From contig QMOC01000140.1 of NCBI GenBank assembly GCA_003648085.1, forward strand, positions 1 through 6,906: a stretch of 6,906 nucleotides of DNA, given 5' to 3'. Origin of the DNA: Chloroflexota bacterium. GTDB lineage: Bacteria > Chloroflexota > Anaerolineae > B4-G1. Below the pieces are notes generated by a model. The model had not been told where the DNA came from. It saw nothing but the letters and a program-made list of their open reading frames with translations, and ran no database searches. This document shows, in pieces, positions 1 to 4,975 of the stretch (within the stretch, counting starts at the first letter, position 1; the number at the start of each line of letters is the position of its first letter). Position numbers and translations under genes: made by a program.

Positions 1-206
1 ACGGGGCGGGTTTCGGGGACAGGGGACACGGCGCTGAGAGCGACGACGATGCCGTAGAGCCGCCGGGGGCCGAAGGGGACGACGACGAGGGACCCCACCG
101 CCAGGCGGCCCTCCAGTTCGTCCGGCAGGTGATAAGTGAAAGTCGGCGCGGCCACGCCCGGGGCCGGTGGTTTGACCGGAGATAAGACGACTACCTCGGC
201 AAACAT
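1..206 (-). CDS. priA: Primosomal protein N' (PriA helicase), N-terminal fragment, cut by window edge
   Basis: The reading frame starts at the ATG complementary to 204-206 and stays open to the left edge, giving 68 residues. It begins MFAEVVVLSP, continues through FTYHLPDEL (about residues 27-35) and VGSLVVVPFGPRRLYGIVVALS (about 42-63), and ends SPVPETRPV. This order (a short strand, a 'F-Y-P-L' segment, then a VG..V.VPFG.R.. strand and a G-V-V-L strand) is typical of the N-terminal 3'-end DNA-binding domain of PriA. PriA is the superfamily 2 helicase that reloads the replisome at stalled forks. Helicase and zinc-binding parts lie outside the window. No Shine-Dalgarno sequence precedes the ATG, because a heptamer repeat tract ends 2 bp upstream. 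Upstream the frame is open only to a TGA at 267-269 and contains no ATG or GTG, so 206 is the best start. The family call rests on the N-terminal domain alone. Confidence 0.82.
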   Translation of the reverse strand, partial: MFAEVVVLSPVKPPAPGVAAPTFTYHLPDELEGRLAVGSLVVVPFGPRRLYGIVVALSAVSPVPETRP

Positions 207-208
207 AG

Positions 209-285
209 TTTCGGGTTTCAGGTTTCGGGTGCCAGGTTTCAGGTTTCGGGTTTCGGGTTCCGGGTTTCAGGTTTCAGGTTTGAGA
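209..285. repeat. Tandem degenerate heptamer array, TTTCGGG/TTTCAGG type
   Basis: Ten uninterrupted 7-bp units run from 209 to 278. TTTCGGG occurs four times (at 209, 223, 244 and 251) and TTTCAGG four times (at 216, 237, 265 and 272). The variants are TGCCAGG (230) and TTCCGGG (258), and a decayed TTTGAGA unit follows at 279-285. The array fills most of the 100-bp gap between the permease stop codon and the priA start codon. It leaves only CT before the priA ATG on the minus strand. The plus strand is G-rich, with GG or GGG every 7 nt, so it could fold into G-quadruplexes; that strand is the template for priA. It resembles the short tandemly repeated heptanucleotides (STRR) described in cyanobacteria, but I infer no function. 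Confidence 0.95.
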
Positions 286-306
286 CCCTGAGCCTGGAAC
301 TCGAAC

Positions 307-1119
307 TCAGACCTCCTCACCGAAACGGGGGCTGTAGCGCAGGAACACCAGATAGCCGACGACGAGCACGGCCAGCGCGGTGACGGCGGTGCGCAGCAGG
401 AAATCGAGGCCCGTCGGCGCGCCCCGATAGAGCAGGTCACGGTAGGAGGCGATGATGGAGGCCATCGGGTTAAGGCGGCGCAGCCAGAGTTGGGCGTTGA
501 AGGTGACCCCTAGCACGGTCTTCTCCTGCGGGACTATCTCGATGGGATAAAACACGGGCGTGAGGAAGAACCAGGCCAGCATAATCACGCCCAGGATGAT
601 CTGGGTGTCCCGAAAGAAAACGTTGAGGGTGGTGAGGAACAGCGTTAACCCGATGGTAAAGGCCACCTGGATCAGGATCGTGATCGGCAGAAGCAGCGCC
701 CACCAAGTCAGTGGTGCACCGGAGACGAACACCAGAGCGAAGAAGACGGGCAAGGCGACGAGGAAGTTGACCAGGTTGGACAGGACAGTGGAGATGGGAA
801 GCACCTCGCGGGGGAAATAGACTTTTTTTATGAGATGGGCGTTGCCGACGATGCTGGCAGTAGCCTGGAAGACCGAATCGTTGAAGAAGTTCCAGGGCAG
901 GAGTCCACTCAAAAGCAGGACAGGGTAATGGGGAATGTCATTGGGCAGGAAGACAGTGAAAAAGATGGTGTAGACGACCATCATCAGCAGTGGATTGAGC
1001 CACGACCAGGCGATGCCGAAGATAGAACTCTTGTAGCGCACTTTCAGGTCGCGCACGACCAGGTTGCGGATCAACTCCCGATATTGCCAGAGTTCGCGCA
1101 AGTGGCGCAGGATTCCCAT
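307..1119 (-). CDS. ABC-2 type polysaccharide/O-antigen export permease (Wzm/TagG/KpsM-like)
   Basis: This is an integral membrane permease of 270 residues, the usual length for Wzm/TagG-type proteins, which carry undecaprenyl-linked glycans across the cytoplasmic membrane with an ATPase partner. An amphipathic N-terminus (WQYRELIRNLVVRDLKVRYK, about 11-30) leads into SSIFGIAWSWLNPLL and a first membrane helix (about 33-57). Further hydrophobic helices lie near 63-80, 112-133, 138-165, 172-192 and 242-260. Family hallmarks include LIKKVYFPREVLPIS (96-110), NVFFRDTQ (166-172) and NPMASIIASYRDLLYRG (217-233). The start at 1119 is chosen because GGAGG lies 4 nt upstream, in the 10-bp gap after the glycosyltransferase stop. 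A longer frame begins at 1242 but would overlap that gene by more than 100 bp. The ATPase normally found beside such permeases is absent: priA follows directly. Family call is strong; the exported glycan is unknown. Confidence 0.92.
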   Translation of the reverse strand: MGILRHLRELWQYRELIRNLVVRDLKVRYKSSIFGIAWSWLNPLLMMVVYTIFFTVFLPNDIPHYPVLLLSGLLPWNFFNDSVFQATASIVGNAHLIKKVYFPREVLPISTVLSNLVNFLVALPVFFALVFVSGAPLTWWALLLPITILIQVAFTIGLTLFLTTLNVFFRDTQIILGVIMLAWFFLTPVFYPIEIVPQEKTVLGVTFNAQLWLRRLNPMASIIASYRDLLYRGAPTGLDFLLRTAVTALAVLVVGYLVFLRYSPRFGEEV

Positions 1120-1123
1120 ACAA

Positions 1124-1128
1124 CCTCC
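1124..1128 (-). promoter_or_regulatory. Ribosome binding site of the ABC-2 permease
   Basis: The minus strand reads TGATGGAGGTTGTATG: glycosyltransferase stop, GGAGG, 4-nt spacer, permease ATG. The site sits entirely in the 10-bp intergenic gap and decides for the start at 1119 over the longer frame. The spacing suggests translational coupling to the upstream gene. Confidence 0.75.
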
Positions 1129-1129
1129 A

Positions 1130-2332
1130 TCAAGTCTTCGATTTGAGGACGGTGCGGTAAATGGTGAGCAGATGCCGTCCGGCGCGGTCCCAAGAGAAGT
1201 GACGGGCGGCCCGCGCCCGCAGTTTCTGTCCCAATTCAACACGCCGTTGCGGATCGCTCAGGAGACCGGCGATGGCATCGGCCAGGGCGACTGGGTCGCC
1301 GCTACACCCGGCGTACACGCCCAGCGTGCCCAGGTATTCCCGGCTGACCGGAGTGTCGAAAGCGACCGTGGGCAGGGCCATCGCCATATAGTTCAGGATC
1401 TTGCCGGCCCCTTCGGTAGCGGAGAGTTTCGGGGCCACGGCGATGTCGCCCAGTGCCAGGTGAGCCGGGGCCTCCTCGTAGGGCACTTTGCCGGTGAAAG
1501 TGACCCGGTCGGCCACTCCCAGGTCGGCGGCCATCTGCCGGTAGTGGGAGACGCCGGGGAAGCCCATAACCAGGAAGTGTGCCTCTACCCCGCGCTGCTT
1601 GAGAATCCGCGCCGCCTGCACGAGATGCGGCGTGCCTTGGTAGTCGGCCAGGAGTCCCAGGTAGGCGACGACGGGACGACCGGGCGGGATGCCTAAGGCT
1701 GCCCGGCGAGCCGCGATCTCCCCGGCGGTGAGCACGTCGGGCCGGAAGAAATCCAGGTTGACGCAATCCGGCAGCGGATAGACGCGGCGGGAATCACAGT
1801 TGAAATCGCGTTCCAGCAAGAGCGCGCCCAGTTGACTGCTGGTGACGATGACGTCGGGCAGTTGGGCGATGCGCAATTCCAGCAGTCGCACCCAGCGATA
1901 CCACGGCCCTTCAGGGTTGAGAAAGTGATGGTCCACCATCTCGCCGGTCATACTGCCCTGGAAATCGAACAGGAGCGGCACGCGCCGGAACCGGCTCAGG
2001 AAATAACCGATGAGCGCACCTTCGTGCATATGCCCGTGGATGATGTCGAAGCGGCGGCGCAACACGACCTTCAGCCCGGTCCAGGCCAGGAAAGCGTCGA
2101 AGGCGACTTTGTGTGGCGAGGAGCCGACCTTGTAATCGGGCCGCCAGGGCGTGGGGCGGGTGCGGACGATCTCCAGATCGGGCAGATCGCGTCCCAGGTA
2201 GTAGGTGACGATGGTCACCTGGTGGCCCAGTCTTTGAAGCACCCGCGCCTCCTCCAGAATGCGGATATGGCCGCCGTAGTCGGAGAAGAAGGAGGTGGGG
2301 GCAATCATCAAAATGCGATATCTCTCGGTCAA
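1130..2332 (-). CDS. GT4-family glycosyltransferase (group 1)
   Basis: This GT-B fold glycosyltransferase has about 400 residues if it starts at the TTG at 2332 (read as MTERYRILMIAPTSFFS). The first strand RILMIAP is followed by the acceptor-side loop YGGHIRILEEARVLQRLGHQ (about 19-38). HGHMHEGALIG (about 99-109) and DFQGSMTGEMVDHH (about 123-136) mark the N-terminal domain. VVAYLGLLADYQGTPHLV (about 221-238) opens the C-terminal nucleotide-sugar domain. The EX7E-like segment ATEGAGKILNYMAMALPTVAFDTP (about 305-328) keeps the first Glu, but Tyr stands in the second position; I recall this as normal for the subfamily. It probably transfers a sugar from a nucleotide donor during cell-surface glycan synthesis, in line with the export permease 10 bp downstream. 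The start is uncertain. The frame is open to an ATG at 2428, but that extension runs through a palindromic element; ATG 2308 would cut strand 1; TTG 2332 has only a weak upstream purine run. Confidence 0.9.
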   Translation of the reverse strand: MTERYRILMIAPTSFFSDYGGHIRILEEARVLQRLGHQVTIVTYYLGRDLPDLEIVRTRPTPWRPDYKVGSSPHKVAFDAFLAWTGLKVVLRRRFDIIHGHMHEGALIGYFLSRFRRVPLLFDFQGSMTGEMVDHHFLNPEGPWYRWVRLLELRIAQLPDVIVTSSQLGALLLERDFNCDSRRVYPLPDCVNLDFFRPDVLTAGEIAARRAALGIPPGRPVVAYLGLLADYQGTPHLVQAARILKQRGVEAHFLVMGFPGVSHYRQMAADLGVADRVTFTGKVPYEEAPAHLALGDIAVAPKLSATEGAGKILNYMAMALPTVAFDTPVSREYLGTLGVYAGCSGDPVALADAIAGLLSDPQRRVELGQKLRARAARHFSWDRAGRHLLTIYRTVLKSKT

Positions 2333-2386
2333 TGCGCCTGACTTGGCAAGGGGTATAGAGGCACGTGGTACTACCCACGCATAAAG

Positions 2387-2547
2387 CCTGCGGAGGTTCG
2401 ATCCACAGGTGCATTTGAACCTGGACACTGGCGATTTTGCTCGTAGTAACGACTTCAGTCGTTCAAAGCCAGGTCAGAGCGACTGAAGTCGCCACTACAG
2501 CTGGGGGGCTCCAAAATTCGCCAGACTCCAGTTCGAACCTGCGCAGG
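2387..2547. repeat. 161-bp imperfect nested palindrome between prephenate-dehydrogenase-like gene and glycosyltransferase
   Basis: Three inverted-repeat pairs nest in order. The outer arms CCTGCGGAGGTTCGA (2387-2401) and TCGAACCTGCGCAGG (2533-2547) match at 14 of 15 positions. The middle arms CACTGGCGATTTTG (2426-2439) and CAAAATTCGCCAGAC (2512-2526) match apart from one inserted base and one or two mismatches. The inner arms are the GTAG-led hairpin pair at 2443-2463 and 2478-2498. The left side carries about 18 extra bases between outer and middle arms. The middle pair probably marks the ends of a roughly 100-bp miniature element, since its right end shares GAGTCTGGC (reverse strand of 2520-2528) with the element at 3600-3695. 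Candidate flanking direct repeats are short: GAACCTG (2417-2423 and 2535-2541) and GTACTAC (2368-2374 and 2557-2563). The palindrome takes up most of the 227-bp gap 2333-2559; I see no gene there. Confidence 0.8.
2443..2498. repeat. REPIN-like inverted pair of GTAG-led hairpins
   Basis: The left unit (2443-2463) reads GTAGTAA, then CGACT-TC-AGTCG. The right unit (2478-2498), read on the minus strand, is GTAGTGG followed by the same 12-bp near-palindrome. The two arms match at 18 of 21 positions around a 14-nt loop (2464-2477). A GTAG tetranucleotide just 5' of a short hairpin, with two units in inverted orientation, is the layout of REP sequences and REPINs, which RAYT-type Y1 transposases recognise. 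No RAYT gene is in the window, so this is resemblance in structure only. Confidence 0.65.
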
Positions 2548-2559
2548 TCGCGAGCCGTA

Positions 2560-3573
2560 CTACTTTCTGCGAGAGCGATCCTGTCTTTCCCTCAGCCGGC
2601 TGGTTATGTCGCCGAAAAGCAGCCGCCCAACCTGCTCGCCTATGGTGGGCACGTGTTCCATACTGACGGCTCTCTCTCCACCCCACAGACCCTGCCTTCG
2701 CTCCTCGATCCAATGGTCACGTCCCTCGGTGGCCACGGTGAAGGCTTCTTCCAGCGCTTCGGCGTCGTCGCTGGCCAGTAGGTCACGCAGGCGCACCAGT
2801 TCCCTCAAGAGAGCATCGAGCCGCCGCAAGATGTTCTCACGGTTGAGAAAGACGGCAGTGTGGCGCTCGTGGGCGTCCTCGGCGGCCTCGGTGGCAGCGG
2901 CGAAGCGGTAACCGGCGAACTTGCGCATCTCCTGCCAGCCGGGGGTATCCACGGTGGCTCGCAGCAGTGCGATGGCTAGCAGATCGGGCAGTCCCTCGAC
3001 GCCGGCCTGTAGCCCATCGTGCTCGGTGACGTCAATAAAGAAGGGATAGGCCTCGAGTACCTGGGCCAGTTCGGCGAAGGCATCAATCACTGCACTGGAG
3101 GTTCTGACCGGCGTGGTGAAGCAGTAGAGCGCCTCCCTCAACAGGTCGGCGCTGGCTGCTTCCAACCCCTCCAGAGGCTCGATGCCGACAATGGTCGGAT
3201 TGAGAACAGGGTGCCCGCCCATGAAGAAGACACTCTCCGGCAGGAGTTCCTCAGCCCAACGCATCACCGGGGTCTTGAGGCGTGCGGTGTCTGTGACGAG
3301 GCAGCCAGGCTGAAGGTGCGGCGCGATGACGGTGAAGACCTCACGCATAGAAGTGAGCGGTACGGATACGATGACCAGGTCAGCGTCTTGGCACGCTCGA
3401 CCCGGCCTACGCTCCACCCGGTCGAAAGCACCCTCTGCGCGCGCCAAGTCGGCTGCCACGGGGTCGGCATCGTAGCCGGTGATCTCGGGCGGCCTCTTCT
3501 GCGCCTTCAATCCCAGGGCAATGGAAGCGCTGATGCAGTCGGTGCCGATGATCGCAACTCGTTTGAAATCCAT
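2560..3573 (-). CDS. Prephenate-dehydrogenase-like protein with degenerate active-site motifs
   Basis: This protein has 337 residues. The N-terminal Rossmann domain starts FKRVAIIG, with NAD-type acidic residues in ITGYDADP (about 31-38), then DADLVIVSVPL (63-73), a LVTDTARLK loop (92-100) and FFMGGHPVLNP (117-126). The second half is helical, with EHDGLQAGVEGLPDLLAIALL (185-204), a long charged helix (about 245-283) and a basic tail. The layout is that of TyrA-family prephenate/arogenate dehydrogenases, which make tyrosine precursors. Key motifs are altered, however: the usual GLGLIGGS loop is GTDCISAS (10-17), the GSVK loop is ARLK, and the SHLP histidine segment is EGLP. HP at 121-122 is kept. 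I infer a diverged paralogue whose activity may differ, so I give no symbol. The start at ATG 3573 has GGGAGG 11 nt upstream. The stop TAG is at 2560-2562. Upstream sits the miniature element that separates it from the HD gene. Confidence 0.8.
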   Translation of the reverse strand: MDFKRVAIIGTDCISASIALGLKAQKRPPEITGYDADPVAADLARAEGAFDRVERRPGRACQDADLVIVSVPLTSMREVFTVIAPHLQPGCLVTDTARLKTPVMRWAEELLPESVFFMGGHPVLNPTIVGIEPLEGLEAASADLLREALYCFTTPVRTSSAVIDAFAELAQVLEAYPFFIDVTEHDGLQAGVEGLPDLLAIALLRATVDTPGWQEMRKFAGYRFAAATEAAEDAHERHTAVFLNRENILRRLDALLRELVRLRDLLASDDAEALEEAFTVATEGRDHWIEERRQGLWGGERAVSMEHVPTIGEQVGRLLFGDITSRLRERQDRSRRK

Positions 3574-3599
3574 CGTAAAGTTAGCCTCCCTCAATTCAG

Positions 3600-3695
3600 T
3601 GGGTGTGGCTAAAATCAGTGGGACATCCGGCTTCAGCCGGAAAATCCCCGCTGAAGCGGGCCTCCGGCCTTTTCTCCCCACGAATTTTAGCCAGA
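3600..3695. mobile_element. MITE-like palindromic element flanked by a 10-bp direct repeat
   Basis: Terminal inverted repeats read TGTGGCTAAAAT at 3604-3615 and, on the minus strand, TCTGGCTAAAAT from 3695 to 3684 (11 of 12 match). Weaker pairing continues inward (GTGGG at 3618-3622 with CCCAC at 3677-3681). Inside are two hairpins, CCGGCT-TC-AGCCGG (3627-3640) and CCCGCT-GA-AGCGGG (3647-3660). The element is bracketed by a perfect direct repeat CTCAATTCAG (3590-3599 and 3696-3705), like a target-site duplication. The right copy contains the HD-gene stop codon. Deleting the element and one repeat copy leaves 17 bp between the HD stop and the downstream ATG, a normal operon junction. It encodes no protein, so any transposase must act in trans. 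The insertion reading is inference; the repeats are seen directly. Confidence 0.6.
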
Positions 3696-3696
3696 C

Positions 3697-4227
3697 TCAA
3701 TTCAGATTATCGGCTGCTTGCAATGCGGCCAGTAATTGCTCCTCCTCGGTCTGACAACTTGCCAGCCGGTCTTGATGTCGCCGGATAAGGGCGACGGTGA
3801 GAGGCGAGCAGCCGGCCTCCTGGGCCCAACGTGCTCCCACCTCTGAGTGCCGGGCGTAGATGACGAAGGGGCGACGCCAGCCCCGTGGCTCCCCCCGGCT
3901 CAAACGGGCCAGCAGGCGTGGCGCAAAATGTTCCAGAAGCACGATGACCGCTCGCTGCCACGCAGGTAATCGGGCGGCGGCTTTACCCACATCGTGCAGT
4001 AGTGCCGCCGCCAGAAGTTGCGGGTTCGTGTGGCCTGCCCGGCGGAGTGTATAGTACACTGCCAGGGCGTGGCGCTGGTCTTGGACAGCCTGACGGCGAA
4101 AGAGCGCCTGTGCTTCCGGTGTCAGAATATAAATTGCCTCTTCCAACTCCTCCTGTGAGACCCGGGCCGTCAACGCCCGGAGAAACTGCCACACGCGATA
4201 GCGGAGCCTGTCGGTCGGTTGATCCAT
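3697..4227 (-). CDS. HD-domain (metal-dependent phosphohydrolase superfamily) protein
   Basis: This small protein of 176 residues contains an HD domain, a fold that binds one or two metal ions and usually hydrolyses phosphate esters of nucleotides, including signalling nucleotides. The ligands can be read in order: H53 in QRHALAVYYTL, H78-D79 in LLAAALLHDVGKA, H127 in IYARHSEVGARWA, H151 in IRRHQD, and D173 in AADNLN at the C-terminus. The extra histidines at 127 and 151 fit a two-metal HD site rather than a minimal one. Residues 1-45 are helical and charged, with no membrane segment or GYP motif, so it is likely cytosolic. The start ATG at 4227 overlaps the stop of the M50 protease by one base (TGATG), which implies translational coupling. 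The substrate cannot be predicted. The stop codon lies in the right copy of the direct repeat that flanks the downstream element. Confidence 0.85.
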   Translation of the reverse strand: MDQPTDRLRYRVWQFLRALTARVSQEELEEAIYILTPEAQALFRRQAVQDQRHALAVYYTLRRAGHTNPQLLAAALLHDVGKAAARLPAWQRAVIVLLEHFAPRLLARLSRGEPRGWRRPFVIYARHSEVGARWAQEAGCSPLTVALIRRHQDRLASCQTEEEQLLAALQAADNLN

Positions 4228-4850
4228 CAAAAGAGCAGCAGCAGGCTCATTAGAAGTCCATACACCGGTGCGATCACCATCCAGATCAGATCCACTCCCA
4301 GCCGGGGGAGGACGAAGAGCAGTACAGCCAGGATAAGCGTGCCGAAGGGACGCAGGCGTAGCAGTCCATCTCCCCACCGGGATGGCAACAGACCCAATAG
4401 AACTTTCTCCCCATCGAGGGGGTAGAGGGGAATAAGGTTGAAGAGCATCAAACCCAGGTTGATGTTGATGGCGGTGAGCAGGAAATCTCCGATGCCGGAA
4501 TTCCACGCGATCCAGTTCATACGAAAAGGAATGGCGAGCAGCATAGCCAGAAGGAAATTAGAGAAAGGGCCGGCCGCCGCGCTGATGGCCATACCTACCC
4601 GGGGGTTTGTACGCATTCGGTAGGGGTTGACGGGGACTGGCTTGCCCCAGCCAAAGCCAGAGAACAGCAGTAGCAGGCTGCCGATAGGGTCGAGGTGAGC
4701 CATAGGGTTGAGCGTCATACGGCCCTGCAGACTGGCGGTGTCGTCCCCCAACTGGTAGGCTGACCAGGCGTGGGCCCATTCGTGGATCGGGATGCCCAGG
4801 AACAGGACGATGAGCCGGACAAGAATTGCGTGTATTGAGAGCCCAAACAT
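4227..4850 (-). CDS. M50 family site-2-type intramembrane metalloprotease
   Basis: This polytopic membrane zinc protease has 207 residues, near the minimum length for bacterial S2P-like M50 peptidases. The zinc-binding HEWAH is at residues 23-27, in the first membrane helix (LIVLFLGIPIHEWAHAW). GFGWGKPVPVNP (65-76) follows, a loop typical of this subfamily. A second helix begins near AAAGPFSNFLLAMLL (91-105), and the third zinc ligand is D146 in NLIPLYPLDGEKVL (138-151). Usually PP precedes LDG; here it is YP. The C-terminal helices are hydrophobic (about 167-207), and no PDZ or CBS domain is attached. Such enzymes cut transmembrane substrates, but the substrate is unknown here. GGGGAG lies 9 nt upstream of the ATG, and an extended -10 promoter lies about 50 bp upstream. 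The stop overlaps the HD gene start by one base. Confidence 0.93.
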   Translation of the reverse strand: MFGLSIHAILVRLIVLFLGIPIHEWAHAWSAYQLGDDTASLQGRMTLNPMAHLDPIGSLLLLFSGFGWGKPVPVNPYRMRTNPRVGMAISAAAGPFSNFLLAMLLAIPFRMNWIAWNSGIGDFLLTAININLGLMLFNLIPLYPLDGEKVLLGLLPSRWGDGLLRLRPFGTLILAVLLFVLPRLGVDLIWMVIAPVYGLLMSLLLLF

Positions 4851-4859
4851 AAAATGTAT

Positions 4860-4865
4860 CTCCCC
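4860..4865 (-). promoter_or_regulatory. Ribosome binding site of the M50 protease gene
   Basis: GGGGAG on the minus strand, 9 nt before the ATG at 4850. It is one of the clearest Shine-Dalgarno sequences in the window and supports this start. Confidence 0.7.
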
Positions 4866-4899
4866 AGAGTTGTCTCTCGGTCGCTAGAAGCGGTGCTTT

Positions 4900-4908
4900 A
4901 TTATAACA
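4900..4908 (-). promoter_or_regulatory. Extended -10 promoter upstream of the M50 protease gene
   Basis: The minus strand reads TGTTATAAT, a perfect TATAAT (4905-4900) preceded by TG-n, the extended -10 motif for the housekeeping sigma factor. The -35 region at about 17 bp spacing (TCGCTC) is poor, as extended -10 promoters tolerate. It lies in a locally AT-rich patch of an otherwise GC-rich window. Transcription would start near 4893, giving a leader of about 43 nt. The M50-HD pair and downstream genes could thus be expressed separately from truD and the transporter. Confidence 0.65.
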
Positions 4909-4940
4909 TGGTTGTCGGAAAGGAGCGAACAGCGCCCTTG

Positions 4941-4975
4941 GGTGGAGGCCCGGCTTCAGCCGGGAAATCCCTACC
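4941..4975. repeat. Bipartite hairpin repeat, copy 1 of the GGCTTCAGCC element
   Basis: The inner stem CCCGGCT (4949-4955) pairs with AGCCGGG (4958-4964) across a TC turn. GG (4947-4948) then pairs with CC (4969-4970) past an AAAT bulge. An outer stem GGTGG (4941-4945) pairs with CTACC (4971-4975), including one G-T wobble. The 24 bases at 4944-4967 are identical to 6762-6785. It lies between the transporter and the protease promoter, and its outer stem reaches into the transporter stop codon. No T-run follows on either strand, so I do not call it a terminator. Confidence 0.8.

Noticed and set aside
209..285. CRISPR array.
   Set aside because: The units are 7 bp and directly tandem, without spacers.
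1120..1242. Longer N-terminus for the ABC-2 permease.
   Set aside because: It would overlap the glycosyltransferase by over 100 bp, has no family resemblance, and the internal ATG at 1119 has its own ribosome-binding site.
1064..1696. Plus-strand open frame of about 210 codons opposite the glycosyltransferase.
   Set aside because: It lies antisense to a gene with clear family motifs; its protein is low-complexity and has no ribosome-binding site of note.
2395..2424. Possible tRNA T-arm or tRNA remnant (GGTTCGATCC, and GGTTCAAAT on the other strand).
   Set aside because: No 5-bp T-stem closes properly around either loop, and no anticodon or acceptor stem is found nearby. The motifs are explained by the inverted repeats of the palindrome.
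3019..3612. Plus-strand open frame of about 197 codons opposite the dehydrogenase-like gene.
   Set aside because: It is an antisense shadow produced by GC-rich codon bias, with no recognisable motifs.
3606..3693. Rho-independent terminator between HD and dehydrogenase-like genes.
   Set aside because: The fold consists of several hairpins with terminal inverted repeats and a flanking duplication, which fits an inserted element better. AT-rich runs are at the element ends, in both orientations.
4228..4506. Longer N-terminus for the HD protein.
   Set aside because: It would run deep into the M50 protease in another frame; TGATG coupling at 4227 gives a normal start and length.
4941..4975. Rho-independent terminator after the transporter gene.
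   Set aside because: The stem is strong, but no T-run follows it on either strand, and the same core recurs upstream of truD where a terminator makes no sense.
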